Part shown: piece by piece, positions 54,701-63,914 of the stretch
How positions within the stretch are numbered: position 1 is the first letter of the stretch
Layout of the letters: the number at the start of each line of letters is the position of its first letter
From: Schistocerca nitens
Taxonomy: Eukaryota; Arthropoda; Insecta; Orthoptera; Acrididae
NCBI RefSeq assembly: GCF_023898315.1
Contig: NC_064616.1
Span: forward strand, 708,503,389 to 708,567,388
Length of the DNA: 64,000 nt
Direction of reading: 5' to 3'
Translations under genes and position numbers: made by a program
Notes under the pieces: generated by a model
What the model was told of the DNA's origin: nothing
The model's database searches: none
What the model saw: the letters and a program-made list of their open reading frames with translations, nothing else

Positions 54701-55020
54701 TAGGTGGGTAGATCACGTAACTAATGAGGAGGTATTGAATAGGATTGGGGAGAAGAGAAGTTTGTGGCACAACTTGACTAGAAGAAGGGATCGGTTGGTA
54801 GGACATGTTTTGAGGCATCAAGGGATCACAAATTTAGCATTGGAGGGCAGTGTGGAGGGTAAAAATCGTAGAGGGAGACCAAGAGATCAATACACTAAGC
54901 AGATTCAGAAGGATGTAGGTTGCAGTAGGTACTGGGAGATGAAGAAGCTTGCACAGGATAGAATAGCATGGAGAGCTGCATCAAACCAGTCTCAGGACTG
55001 AAGACCACAACAACAACAAC
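51742..55020 (+). mobile_element. RTE-clade non-LTR retrotransposon, copy B, apparently full length
   Basis: It starts ATGAACCATGGACCTTGCCG (possibly 8 bases earlier at CTTCCCCC) and ends GAAGACCACAACAACAACAA. About 300 bp of 5' leader precede the coding region. ATTATTATTAT occurs on both flanks and may be the target-site duplication. Copy C (59211-63834) starts at the same base; copy A is truncated. With three visible lesions this is the best-preserved transposon of the window. RTE assignment rests on endonuclease and C-terminal motifs. Confidence 0.9.
52045..55001 (+). pseudogene. RTE polyprotein, copy B (endonuclease plus reverse transcriptase)
   Basis: 52045-52815: AP-endonuclease-type domain (IGAWNVRSLNRAGRLENLKR; VVGISEVRWQEEQDFW; NLIVMGDWNSSVGKGREG; RYQIDYIMVD). 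It shifts frame where a 7-base deletion near 52795 removes part of the VRQRFRNQ motif. 52842-53768: SDHNLLVMNCRL, linker, NKAPGVDNIPLELLMALG, KKAGVDRCENYRTISLISHS, then TAA. 53778-54683: FLAFVDLEKAFDNVNWNTLF, GVRQGCSLSPMLFNLYIEQA, TLRFADDIVILS (catalytic pair), then TAG after EMWC. 54690-55001: C-terminus GRPRDQYTKQIQKDVGC to ASNQSQD. The two stops are single-codon changes in frame. The enzyme nicks target DNA and copies its RNA there (family knowledge). Confidence 0.95.
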
Positions 55021-55042
55021 ATTATTATTATGTACGATTAGA

Positions 55043-56404
55043 CCCCGCTGGATCACGAAAAGCTTCTTGATTCTTTTTCCTTTTTTCCACACTGCTCTCA
55101 TTGTTTTTGCATGGGATCTCATCCTTTTCTCTGTCCATTTTGTTCCTGCTTTCTTCAAAGCTTCGTTCTCTGACTTAACTCCCTATCTGTCAACTTTCTG
55201 CTCAAATAGCTTTCTGTCCAAAATATCTGAATAATATATCTGAGCTTTTTATAGATCCTTTTTGACCTCTTGTATCCAGGGTATAGTTTTAAGTCCTTCT
55301 ATGTATTTAAAAATTTTGTGCGTAAATCTTGTTTTGGGAAGCCTAGAGACATGCCCATAAAATTTTAATCGCCTTATTCTAATGTGTGCTGCAAGGTTGG
55401 TCAATTTCTCAGTTGTTTGGCGAGAGTCAATTCTAAAACCCTCTTCTGTTTTCTTTGGCCCTAGTATCTTTATGATGATTTTACGTTCTTCCTTTAACAA
55501 GTTTTCTAGGTCACCTTTCATGTGGAATGTCAGGGTTTTACTCGCATACAGGACTTCAGGTTTTAATACTGTATTATAGTGCCTAATTTTAGTATTATTG
55601 GACAAGTATTTTTCATTGTAGACATTGTAGGTGCTTCCCTAGGCTCCCTTTAATTTCTGGAAGCGAATGTTTCGTGCTATTTTCACTCGCCCCATAGGTT
55701 CAAGGACTTCATCTAAGTATTTAAAATATGGGACTCTATTGGTATGAGCGTATTTTCTAGTCAAGTTTTGGGAGTCTGTTTTTGTGGCTATAAACTCAGA
55801 CTTTGGGAAAGATATTTGCAGACCAACTTTTTCTGCACATTCTTTAAGGGTTTGAACCAGTTCGATTGCTGTTATCTCATCTCTAGTAAGGCTAACTCAT
55901 TAGCAAAAGCTAAACATGAAATTCTTGTGTCATCCTTGACCAGCTCCATCTGCATAGGTTTCCAGCAGTGTTTACTCTTCAGTTCTTTTTTCCATTCGCG
56001 GATGACCTTGTTCCGCACAAGGTTGAATAGGAGAGGAGACAGACTATCACCTTGTCGGACGCCAATGTTGATCAGGAATGGCTCAGATATTTCAGCGATG
56101 AATTTCACCTTGGAGGTAGTAACGGTCAATGTTTCTTTGATGAGGTTAAGGGTTTTTGGATGTAACTCTTGTTCTTCAAGGACATCAAAAAGTGCTTCTC
56201 GGTCAGCTGAGGGGTATGCCTTTTTAAAGTCAACAAACATGCAAATTATTGGGCTGTTTCTGACTGTATTTTAGCACTGTCTTTAGAGTGAAAATTTTTT
56301 TGTGCAGGGTCTACTGGGGCCAAAGCCACCTTGGTATTCACCAATTTTGTTTTCCAGTTGCTCTTGTGCGCTTTGAAAAACACAGGCTGTTAGAACTTTG
56401 TATA
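55043..56404 (-). pseudogene. another non-LTR reverse-transcriptase fossil
   Basis: Minus frame 55872-56240: MFVDFKKAYPSADREALFDV, GVRQGDSLSPLLFNLVRNKV, then SCLAFANELALL, where the catalytic ADD is changed to ANE. A relic frame continues (IELVQTLKECAEKVGLQISF; PKSEFIATKTDSQN). Frame 55249-55605: NNTKIRHYNTVLKPEVLYAS, KTLTFHMKGDLENLLKEERK, IIIKILGPKKTEEGF and LKFYGHVSRLPKTRFTHKIF. The order fits a LINE C-terminal half. It is distinct from the RTE copies; the clade is uncertain. Loss of the catalytic Asp pair shows it is dead. Confidence 0.8.
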
Positions 56405-56406
56405 TA

Positions 56407-57216
56407 CAGGTTGATTTCGTGATGATGTTACAAGCTTTCAGAGGTATTGGAGAAAGATAAATTTATCAGTCTGAAGTAAGGTTCCCCGTGCCGCGTGGGA
56501 TAGCCGCGCGGTCTCTGACATCTTGCCACGGTCCGGGCGGCTGCCCTCGTAGGAGGTTCGAGTCCTCCCTCGCGCATGGGTGTGTGGGTTGTCCTTATCG
56601 AAAGTTAGTTTAATTTAGGTTAAGTACTGTGTAGGCTTAGGGACCGATGACCTCTGCAGTTTGGTCCCTTAAGAATTCACACACATTTGAACATTTAAAG
56701 GGTCCCTGTACCGGAAACGAACGAGATGAAGTTACAAGCAAAAATTATTCTGATACCTCTGACAGTAGAATACATATACCGGTACAGTTGTCGCTGAGAT
56801 TGTAGCCTAGCAACTTTCAGAGTTGGTAATATGGACCAAAGCAGAAACAAAATGTCTTGTAAGAGAGGGCTCTAAAATACATACCTGAGGAGCTATGGGC
56901 ACTAGTTCATCTTCGCTAATGTGTAACACATGTCCTCTATTGAACATGTGCTCATAGCCCTTAAGGTATGCATTTTACAGCTCATGTTTACTAGACATTT
57001 TTTCTGGTTTTGGTTCATACTACCACCTATGAAAGTTGCCTACCCTACACCATTTGCAACAACAGTACCGCTGGATGTACTCCACTGTCAGAAGTATGTG
57101 AACGCTTGTAACTTTCGACTCGTTCGTTTCTGGTACAGGGCTCTTACCTCAAAGTGACACATTTGTCCTTCTCCATCACCACTGAAAGAGTGTAATATAA
57201 TCACGGACTCACTCTG
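56407..57216. mobile_element. palindromic foldback element with a nested SINE
   Basis: Arms of about 300 bp face each other around 56926. Matching words: GGTTGATTTCGTGATGATGT on the left with ATCACGGACTCACTCTGTA on the right; CCGGAAACGAACGAGAT with CGACTCGTTCGTTTCTGG; GGTAATATGGACCAAA with TTTTGGTTCATACTACC; GAGCTATGGGCACTAGTTCA with TTGAACATGTGCTCATAGCC. TA flanks at 56405-56406 and 57217-57218. Ends CAGGTTGATTTCGTGAT resemble mariner-type MITE ends. A family 4 SINE interrupts the left arm. No coding content. Confidence 0.85.
56491..56697 (+). mobile_element. tRNA-derived SINE, family 4
   Basis: A + copy: head GGGATAGCCGCGCGGTCTCT, B box GGAGGTTCGAGTCCTCCCTC, tail with AGGGACCGATGACCTCTGCA and GTTTGGTCCC, ending CACACACATTTGAACATTT. 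Flanking duplication AAGGTTCCCCGT / AAGGGTCCCTGT (56479-56490, 56698-56709; two mismatches). Confidence 0.85.
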
Positions 57217-57257
57217 TATACACGCACATTTATAGGTGCCAGCGTCTACAACTAAAG

Positions 57258-57405
57258 CTCTGTATCGTCGTTGGATGACGTTTCCGGACATGGGTTCCAA
57301 TGTAAAACTTGATCTACTAAGTCCCCTCTACAGCTTCTAGAAGTGTGTAACATGAATTGTGAGACACCCTGTATATATAGGATGAATGTTAATAAAACCG
57401 ACAGG
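57258..57405 (-). mobile_element. terminal fragment of an IS630/mariner-type transposon
   Basis: On the minus strand ACAGGGTGTCTCACAATTCA (terminal repeat-like) is followed by AGAGGGGACTTAGTAGATCA and GGAACCCATGTCCGGAAACG. The latter matches 58611-58640 and the right edge of the window, so the three share a terminal region. Confidence 0.55.
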
Positions 57406-57478
57406 CTGCAGGGACGGATTCCTGAATGGAAATGGTGGGAAAAAGACCCTATGAACACGTGTCCGGAGTTGCATCGTT

Positions 57479-57680
57479 GCCCGCATCTCGTGGTCGTGCG
57501 GTAGCGTTCTCGCTTCCCACGCCCGGGTTCCCGGGTTCGATTCCCGGCGGGGTCAGGGATTTTCTCTGCCTCGTGATGGCTGGGTGTTGTGTGATGTCGT
57601 TAGGTTTAAGTAGTTCTAAGTTCTAGGGGACTGATGACCATAGATGTTAAGTCCCATAGTGCTCAGAGCCATTTGAACCA
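57479..57680 (+). mobile_element. SINE with a different tRNA-like head and a family 1 tail
   Basis: The head GCCCGCATCTCGTGGTCGTG, GCGGTAGCGTTCTCGCTTCC and GGGTTCGATTCCCGGCGGGG is a separate tRNA-like sequence (class I, Ala- or Gly-like). From about 57600 it continues as TAGGTTTAAGTAGTTCTAAG and the family 1 tail to CATTTGAACCA. A perfect 12-bp duplication AGTTGCATCGTT (57467-57478, 57681-57692) proves that head and tail moved as one unit. Confidence 0.9.
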
Positions 57681-57719
57681 AGTTGCATCGTTCCCACGGC
57701 AGATGGCGCTAACGAATGA

Positions 57720-58200
57720 AAGTTCCTCTGACCATGTGCCATGTGTTCCTTGTGTGTTTCAGGCTGTGTGATCGATGCAGCGTACTGCAAGCAGCAGAAT
57801 GGTACAGTGTTGATGTCGGGAACAAGCAGAGATGGTGTTTGTGTACGGCCAAGCAGATGGAAACGATCCAGAGGCAGCACGGCTATGCCAAAACAAGTAC
57901 CCTCTCAAACAACAACCACATCACACAACATTTGATGCCATTTTTTGGTGTTTGTGTGATGATGGGTCCTCTTAGAAAAACGAACGACAGGCAGGCGGCG
58001 GATTGTGCGTACAACAGATTTGAAGGACCAAGTTCTACAGGATATTGAGACGAACCCTAGCGTATGCTCCAGGTAAGTGGTCAGCCAACATAGTGTAAGC
58101 CAAAGCACGATTATAATGATCCCGCATGACAACCGCTACTATCCGTATCACCTGCAGTCCCATGGAGGCCGCTTTGAACATTTGTTGTGACGTGGATGCG
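57720..58200 (+). pseudogene. internally deleted IS630/mariner-type transposase
   Basis: MVFVYGQADGNDPEAARLC (57830-57886) is the N-terminal signature of an insect transposase family. A helix-turn-helix relic follows (TMSQ...SQSTIIMIPHDNRYYPYHLQ, about 58050-58155, where VSHSTVWRIL...YHLQ is usual). It then jumps straight to HGGRFEHLL and a stop (58160-58190), the C-terminal end. The whole catalytic core is missing. Confidence 0.65.
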
Positions 58201-58316
58201 ATGCAGCTCTGTACTGTGTGTACGGGACTATGTGTTGTCGTTGAGCGCACACCGTCCACCTCCATTTCCAGTCAGCAATCCGAGCCTGAAGTTTGTCGGC
58301 TTTATTAATGTTCGCC

Positions 58317-58513
58317 GCCCGAGGTGGCCGAGTGGTTCTAGGCGCTGCAGTCTGGAACCACGTGACCGCTACGGTCCCAGGTTCGAATCCTGCCTCGGGC
58401 AGGGATGTGTGTGATGTCCTTAGGTTAGTTAGGTTTAAGTAGTTCTAAGTTCTAGGGGACTGATGACCTCAGAAGTTAAGTCCCATAGTGCTCAGAGCCA
58501 TTTGAACCATTTT
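58317..58513 (+). mobile_element. tRNA-derived SINE, family 1
   Basis: A full-length + copy with head GAGGTGGCCGAGTGGTTCTA, B box GGTTCGAATCC and full tail. A perfect 16-bp target-site duplication TTTATTAATGTTCGCC lies at 58301-58316 and 58514-58529. The long clean duplication points to recent insertion. Confidence 0.95.
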
Positions 58514-58534
58514 TTTATTAATGTTCGCCCTGCA

Positions 58535-59122
58535 TAGGGTGTTCGGAAACCCCGCTACAAACTTCCGGGACTTGTAGATGGGAATGAGTACATAATATGT
58601 TGAATAAGAACCCATGTCCAGAAACCTAATGTTTCCGTTCTATGACGGTTTCAGTTCGGATGTTTAACTCATCCACTTCCGCTTCCACTTACGCTAATGG
58701 TCCTGCATATTTGATCTTCCTACAAAATGTATTGTATCCGCTCTTGGAAGCTGTGCCACTGAATGTCCATCAGGAAATGTGGTTTCAGAGTGATGGTGAA
58801 CCACCTCACTTCACACGTGCGGTTCGGAAACATCTCAACAAACGATATGGTGAACAATGGATAGGCCGAGGTGGTTCCAACCGCGTGCTCTCCACGCTCG
58901 TCGGATTTTACTCTTATGCACTACTTTTTGTGGAGTCGTATGCAAAGTTTAATTTAAAAGACTTCTGCAGAGACAGAGAAAGATCTGCTGGTACGAGTTC
59001 TGGCCGCTGCATTAGAGAGTGAAGAGACACCAGGTGCGATGGAGAATGTGAACCAGAACTTCCTTCATAGGTATAATCTCTGCAACAACGTTGGTGGTCC
59101 CCACATCGAGACGCTGTTTTAA
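58535..59122 (+). pseudogene. C-terminal half of an IS630/mariner-type transposase
   Basis: Frame 58642-59022: NGPAYLIFLQNVLYPLLEAV, PLNVHQEMWFQSDGEPPHFT (second catalytic Asp), VRKHLNKRYGEQWIGRGG. Off-frame it continues as a DFTLMHYFLW-like block, then TPGAMENVNQNFLHRYNLCN and GGPHIETLF with a stop near 59122. A terminal-repeat-like start GGGTGTTCGGAAACCCC lies at 58539. Confidence 0.7.
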
Positions 59123-59659
59123 TGCACCAATACTGTTCTGTACGTACAGTATGCCGGGTTCTTTTTTGTTTTGGAATAATGTCAACATAATATGTTAACA
59201 TGTTAATACAATGAACCATGGACCTTGCCGTTGGTGGGGAGGCTTGCGTGCCTCAACGATACAGATAGCCGTACCGTAGGTGCAACGACAACGGAGGGGT
59301 ATCTGTTGAGAGGCCAGAAAATCGTGTGGTTCCTGAAGAGGGGCAGCAGCCTTTTCAGTAGTTGCAGGGGCAACAGTCTGGATGATTGGCTGATCTGGCC
59401 TTGTAACACTAACCAAAACGGCCTTGCTGTGCTGGTACTGCGAACGGCTGAAAGCAAGGGGAAACTACAGGGGACATTTTTCCCGAGGGCATGCAGCTTT
59501 ACTGTATGGTTAAATGATGATGGCGTCCTCTTGGGTAAAATATTCCGGAGGTAAAATAGTCCCCCATTCGGATCTCCGGGCGGGGACTACTCAATAGGAC
59601 GTCGTTATCAAAAGAAAGAAAACTGGCGTTCTACGGATCGGAGCGTGGAATGTCAGATC

Positions 59660-62350
59660 CCTTAATCGGGCAGGTAGGTTAGAAAATTTAAAAAGGGAAA
59701 TGGATAGGTTAAAGTTAGATATAAGTTCGGTGGCAGGAGGAACAAGACTTTTGGTCAGGTGAATACAGGGTTATAAATACAAAATCAAATAGGAGTAATG
59801 CAGGAGTAGGTTTAGTAATGAATAAAAAAATATGAGTGCGGATAAGCTACTACAAACAGCATAGTGAACGCATTATTGTGGCCAAGATAGACACGAAGCC
59901 CACGCCTACTACAGTAGTACAAGTTTATATGCCAACTAGCTCTGCAGATGAAGAAATTGATGAAATGTATGATGAGATAAAAGAAATTATTCAGGTAGTG
60001 AAGGGAGACGAAAATTTAATAGTCATGGATGACTGGAATTCGACAGTAGGAAAAGGAAGAGGAGGAAACATAGTAGGTGCATATGGATTGGAGCTAAGAA
60101 ATGAAAGCGGAAGCCGCCTGGTAGAATTTTGCACAGAGCATAAGTTAATCATAGCTAACACTTGGTTCAAGAATCATGAAAGAAGGTTGTATACATGGAA
60201 GAACCCTGCAGATACTAAAAGGTTTCAAATAGATTGTATAATGGTAAGACAGAGATTTAGGAACCAGATTTTAATTTGTAAGACATTTACAGGGGCAGAT
60301 GTGGACTCTGACCGCAATCTATTCGTTATGAACTGTAGATTAAAACTGAAGGAACTGCAAAAAGGTTGGAATTTAGGAGATGGGACCTGGATAAACTGAA
60401 AGAACCAGAGGTTGCACTGAGTTTCAGGGAGAGCATAAGGGAACAATTGACAGCAGTGGGGGAATGAAGTACAGTATAAGAAGAATGGGTAGCTTTGAGG
60501 AATGAAATAGTGAAGACAGCAGAGGATCAAGTAGGTAAAAAGACGAGGACAAGTAGAAATCCTTGGGTAACAGAAGAGATACTGAATTTAATTGATGAAA
60601 GGAGAAAATATAAAAATGCAGTAAATGAAGCAAGCAAAAAGGAATACAAACGTCTCAAAAATGAGATCGACAGGAAGTGCAAACTGGCTAAGCAGGGATG
60701 GCTAGAGGACAAATGTAAGGATGTAGAGGCTTATCTCACTAGGGGTAAGATAGATACCGCCTACAGGAAAATTAGAGAGACCTTTGGAGAAAAGTGAACC
60801 ACTTCTATGAATATCAAGAGCTCAGATGGAAACCCAGTTCTAAGCAAAGAAGGGAAAGCAGAAAGGTGGAAGGAGTATATAGAGGGTCTATACAGGGACG
60901 ACGTTCTTGAGGACAATATTATGGAAATGGAAGAGGTGGTAGATAAAGATGGAATGGAATATATGATACTGCGTGAAGAGTTTGACAGAACACTGAAAAA
61001 CCCAAGTCGAAACAAGGCCCCGGGAGTAGACAGCATTTCATTAGAACTACTGATGGCCTTGGGAGAGCCAGGCCTAACAAAACTCTACCACCTGGTGAGC
61101 AAGATGTATGAGACAGGCGAAATTCCCTCAGACTTCAAGAAGAATATAGTAATTCCAATCCCAAAGAAAGTAGGTGTTGACTGATGTGAAAATTGCCGAA
61201 CGATCAGTTTAATAAGTCACAGCTACAAAATACTAATGCGAATTATTTACAGACGAATGGAAAAACTGGTAGAAGCCGACCTTGGGCAAGATCAGTTTGA
61301 ATTCCGTAGAAATGTTGGAACACGTGAGGCAATACTGATCCTACGACTTATCTTAGAAGAAAGATTAAGGAAAGGCAAACCTACGTTTCTAGCGTTTGTA
61401 GACTTAGAGAAAGCTTTTGACAATGTTGACTGGAATACTCTCTTTCAAATTCTGAAGGTGGCAGGGGTAAAATACAGGGAGCGAAAGGCTATTTACAATT
61501 TGTACAGAAAGCAGATGGCAGTCATACGAGTCGAGGGGTATGAAAGGGAAGCAGTGGTTGGGAAGGGAGTGAGACAGGGTTGTAGCCTCTCCCCGATGGT
61601 ATTCAATCTTTATATTGAGCAAGCAGTAAAGGAAACAAAAGAAAAGTTCGGAGTAGGTATTAAAATCCATGGAGAACAAAAGAAACTGAGATTCGCCGAT
61701 GACATTGTAATTCTGTCAGAGACAGCAAAGGACTTGGAAGAGCAGCTGAATGGAATGGACAGTGTCTTGAAAGGAGGGTATAAGATGAACATCAATAAAA
61801 GCAAAACGAGGATAATGAAATGTGGTCGAATTAAATCGGGTGATGCTGAGGGAATTAGATTAGGAAATGAGACACTTAAAGTAGTAAAGGAGTTTTGCTA
61901 TTTGGGGAGCAAAATAACCGATGATGGTCGAAGTAGAGAGGATATAAAATGTAGACTGGCAATGGCAAGGAAAGCGTTTCTGAAGAAGAGAAATTTGTTA
62001 ACATCGAGTATAGGTTTAAGTGTCAGGAAGTCGTTTCTGAAAGTATTTGTATGGAGTGTAGCCATCCATGTATGGAAGTGAAACATGGACGATAAGTAGT
62101 TTAGACAAGAAGAGAATAGAAGCTTTCGAAATATGGTGCTACAGAAGAATGCTGAAGATTAGATGGGTAGATCACATAACTAATGAAGAGGTATTGAATA
62201 GAACTGGGGAGGAGTTCGTGGCGCAACTTGACTAGAAGAAGGGATCGGTTGGTAGGACATGTTCTGAGGCATCAAGGGATCACCAATTTGGTACTGGAGG
62301 GCAGCGTGGAGGGTAAAAATCGTAGAGGGAGACCAAGAGATAAATACACT
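59660..62350 (+). pseudogene. RTE polyprotein, copy C
   Basis: The endonuclease start is disrupted by a deletion near 59721 (where B reads GTGGGAATTAGTGA) and a stop at 59833. 59836-60399 holds ENLIVMDDWNSTVGKG, RFQIDCIMVRQRFRNQ and SDRNLFVMNCRL, the last with the conserved catalytic His of SDHN changed to Arg. 60495-60797 and 60807-61184 hold the linker; 61236-62081 the reverse transcriptase (FLAFVDLEKAFDNVDWNTLF; GVRQGCSLSPMVFNLYIEQA; LRFADDIVILS). The C-terminus is frame-broken and then split by the foldback; its last codons, lacking WRA, lie at 63725-63816. More decayed than copy B. Confidence 0.9.
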
Positions 62351-62352
62351 AA

Positions 62353-63722
62353 CAAGGGAACCTCCCCATCACACCCCCCTCTGATTTAGTTATAAGTTGG
62401 CACAGTGGATAGGCCTTGAAAAACTGAACACAGATCAATCGAGAAAACAGGAAGAAGTCGTGTGGAACTATGAAAAAATAAGCAAAATATGCAAGTTGAG
62501 TAGTCCATGTACAACGTATATAACATCAAGGAGAACGTGAGCGCAGGAGTGCCGTGGTCCCGTGGTTAGCGTGAGCAACTGCGGGACGAGAGGTCCTTGG
62601 TTCAAGTCTTCCCTCGAGTGAAAATTTTACTTTCTTTATTTTCCTAAAGTTATGATCTGTGCGTTGGTTCATTGACGTCTCTGTTCACTGTAATAAGTTC
62701 AGTGTCTGTGTTTTGCGACCGTGCCGCAAAACCGTGCGATTAGTAGACGAAAGGACGTGCCTCTCCAATGGGAACAGAAAACATTTGATCGCAAGGTCAT
62801 AGGTCAACCGATTCCTCCACAGGAAAACACGTCTGTTATATTCTATACGACACTGGTGACGGCATGTGCGTCACATGACCGGAATATGTTGTCGACCCAC
62901 CTAAACTGTACACTTGACGAATGGGTAAAAAGATTCTTCTACCTTGCCCGATTTAGGTTTTCTTGTGGATGTGATTCAAAAAATGGCTCTGAGCACTATG
63001 GGACTCAACATCTTAGGTCATAAGTCCCCTAGAACTTAGAACTACTTAAACCTAACTAACCTAAGGACACCACACACACCCATGCCCGAGGCAGGATTCG
63101 AACCTGCGACCGTAGCAGTCCCGCGGTTCCGGACTGCAGCGCCAGAACCGCTAGACCACCGCGGCCGGCTCTTGTGGATGTGATAATCACTCTCAAAAAA
63201 GTGATGAAAACGTAAGAGTTTGTCCCATAAACTGCAACAAATGAACGCAACAGTTTCACAGTCGCACAGTTTTCCCTGTGCTGTGTCAAAACATATGTTT
63301 TCAACGTTTTCAAATTTTTCCGTGTGTAGACCGTCAAATCCTTTATATGTCCAAACAAATCTGAACATGTCCTGGAATATTGGAGAGCGAAGTTGATTAT
63401 GTGTGAGTGCCTGAACTTTGATAATTGTCTGAAAATAAAAAATTAAACTGTTCATTCGAGGGAAGATTTGAACCACGGACCTCTCGTTCCGGAGCTGCTC
63501 ACGCTAGCCACGGAACCACAGCGCTCCTGAACTCACGTTGTCCTGTGATGTTGCGTACCTCGCACATGGACTACTCAGTTTGTATATTTTGCTTATTTTT
63601 TTCATAGTTCCACACAACTTCTTCCTGTTTTCTCGATTGATCTGTGTTCACTTTTTCAAGGCCTATCCACTGTGCCAACTTATAACTAAGTCTGAGGGGG
63701 GTGCGATGGGGAGGTTTCCTTG
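62353..63722. mobile_element. long foldback DNA transposon with tRNA-like sequence in each arm
   Basis: Ends CAAGGGAACCTCCCCATC (left) and the complement of CAAGGAAACCTCCCCATC (right), flanked by TAA (62350-62352, 63723-63725). Arms of about 290 bp match closely (62353-62645 and 63430-63722). Each arm contains a tRNA-like stretch: left GTGGTCCCGTGGTTAGCGTG and GGTCCTTGGTTCAAGTC; right, on the minus strand, GTGGTTCCGTGGCTAGCGTG and GGTCCGTGGTTCAAATC. The middle has no recognisable coding sequence. A 3-bp TAA duplication would fit PIF/Harbinger-type mobilisation (inference). It disrupts RTE copy C. Confidence 0.85.
62976..63169 (-). mobile_element. tRNA-derived SINE, family 1, inside the foldback
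   Basis: A reverse copy with the standard head, CTTAGGTCATAAGTCCCC domain and tail. A perfect 15-bp target-site duplication TCTTGTGGATGTGAT lies at 62961-62975 and 63170-63184. It is the youngest of three layers (RTE, foldback, SINE). Confidence 0.95.
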
Positions 63723-63914
63723 TAAGCAGATTCAGAAGGATGTAGGCTGCAGTAGGTACTGGGAGATGAAGAAGCTTGCACAGGATAGAGTAGCATCAAA
63801 CCAGTCTCAGGACTGAAGACCACAACAACAACAAACAAATATGCTTATATGATAAATGGATGTTTCGTTATGTTTCCTTTTGAAATGTTACCTAATAATT
63901 GTACCGTGTCACGC

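Larger units (their letters stand above)
59211..63834 (+). mobile_element. RTE-clade non-LTR retrotransposon, copy C, full length, split by a foldback element
   Basis: It starts at the same base as copy B (ATGAACCATGGACCTTGCCG) and ends GAAGACCACAACAACAACAA. Without the 1370-bp insertion at 62353-63722 (plus a 3-bp duplication) it is about 3.25 kb. B and C lie as direct repeats 4.2 kb apart. No clear target-site duplication is seen. Confidence 0.9.

Noticed and set aside
59211..59300. HDV-like ribozyme as a confirmed feature
   Set aside because: Two stems can be drawn, but I could not form the required P1 helix by inspection, so it is only listed as something to test.
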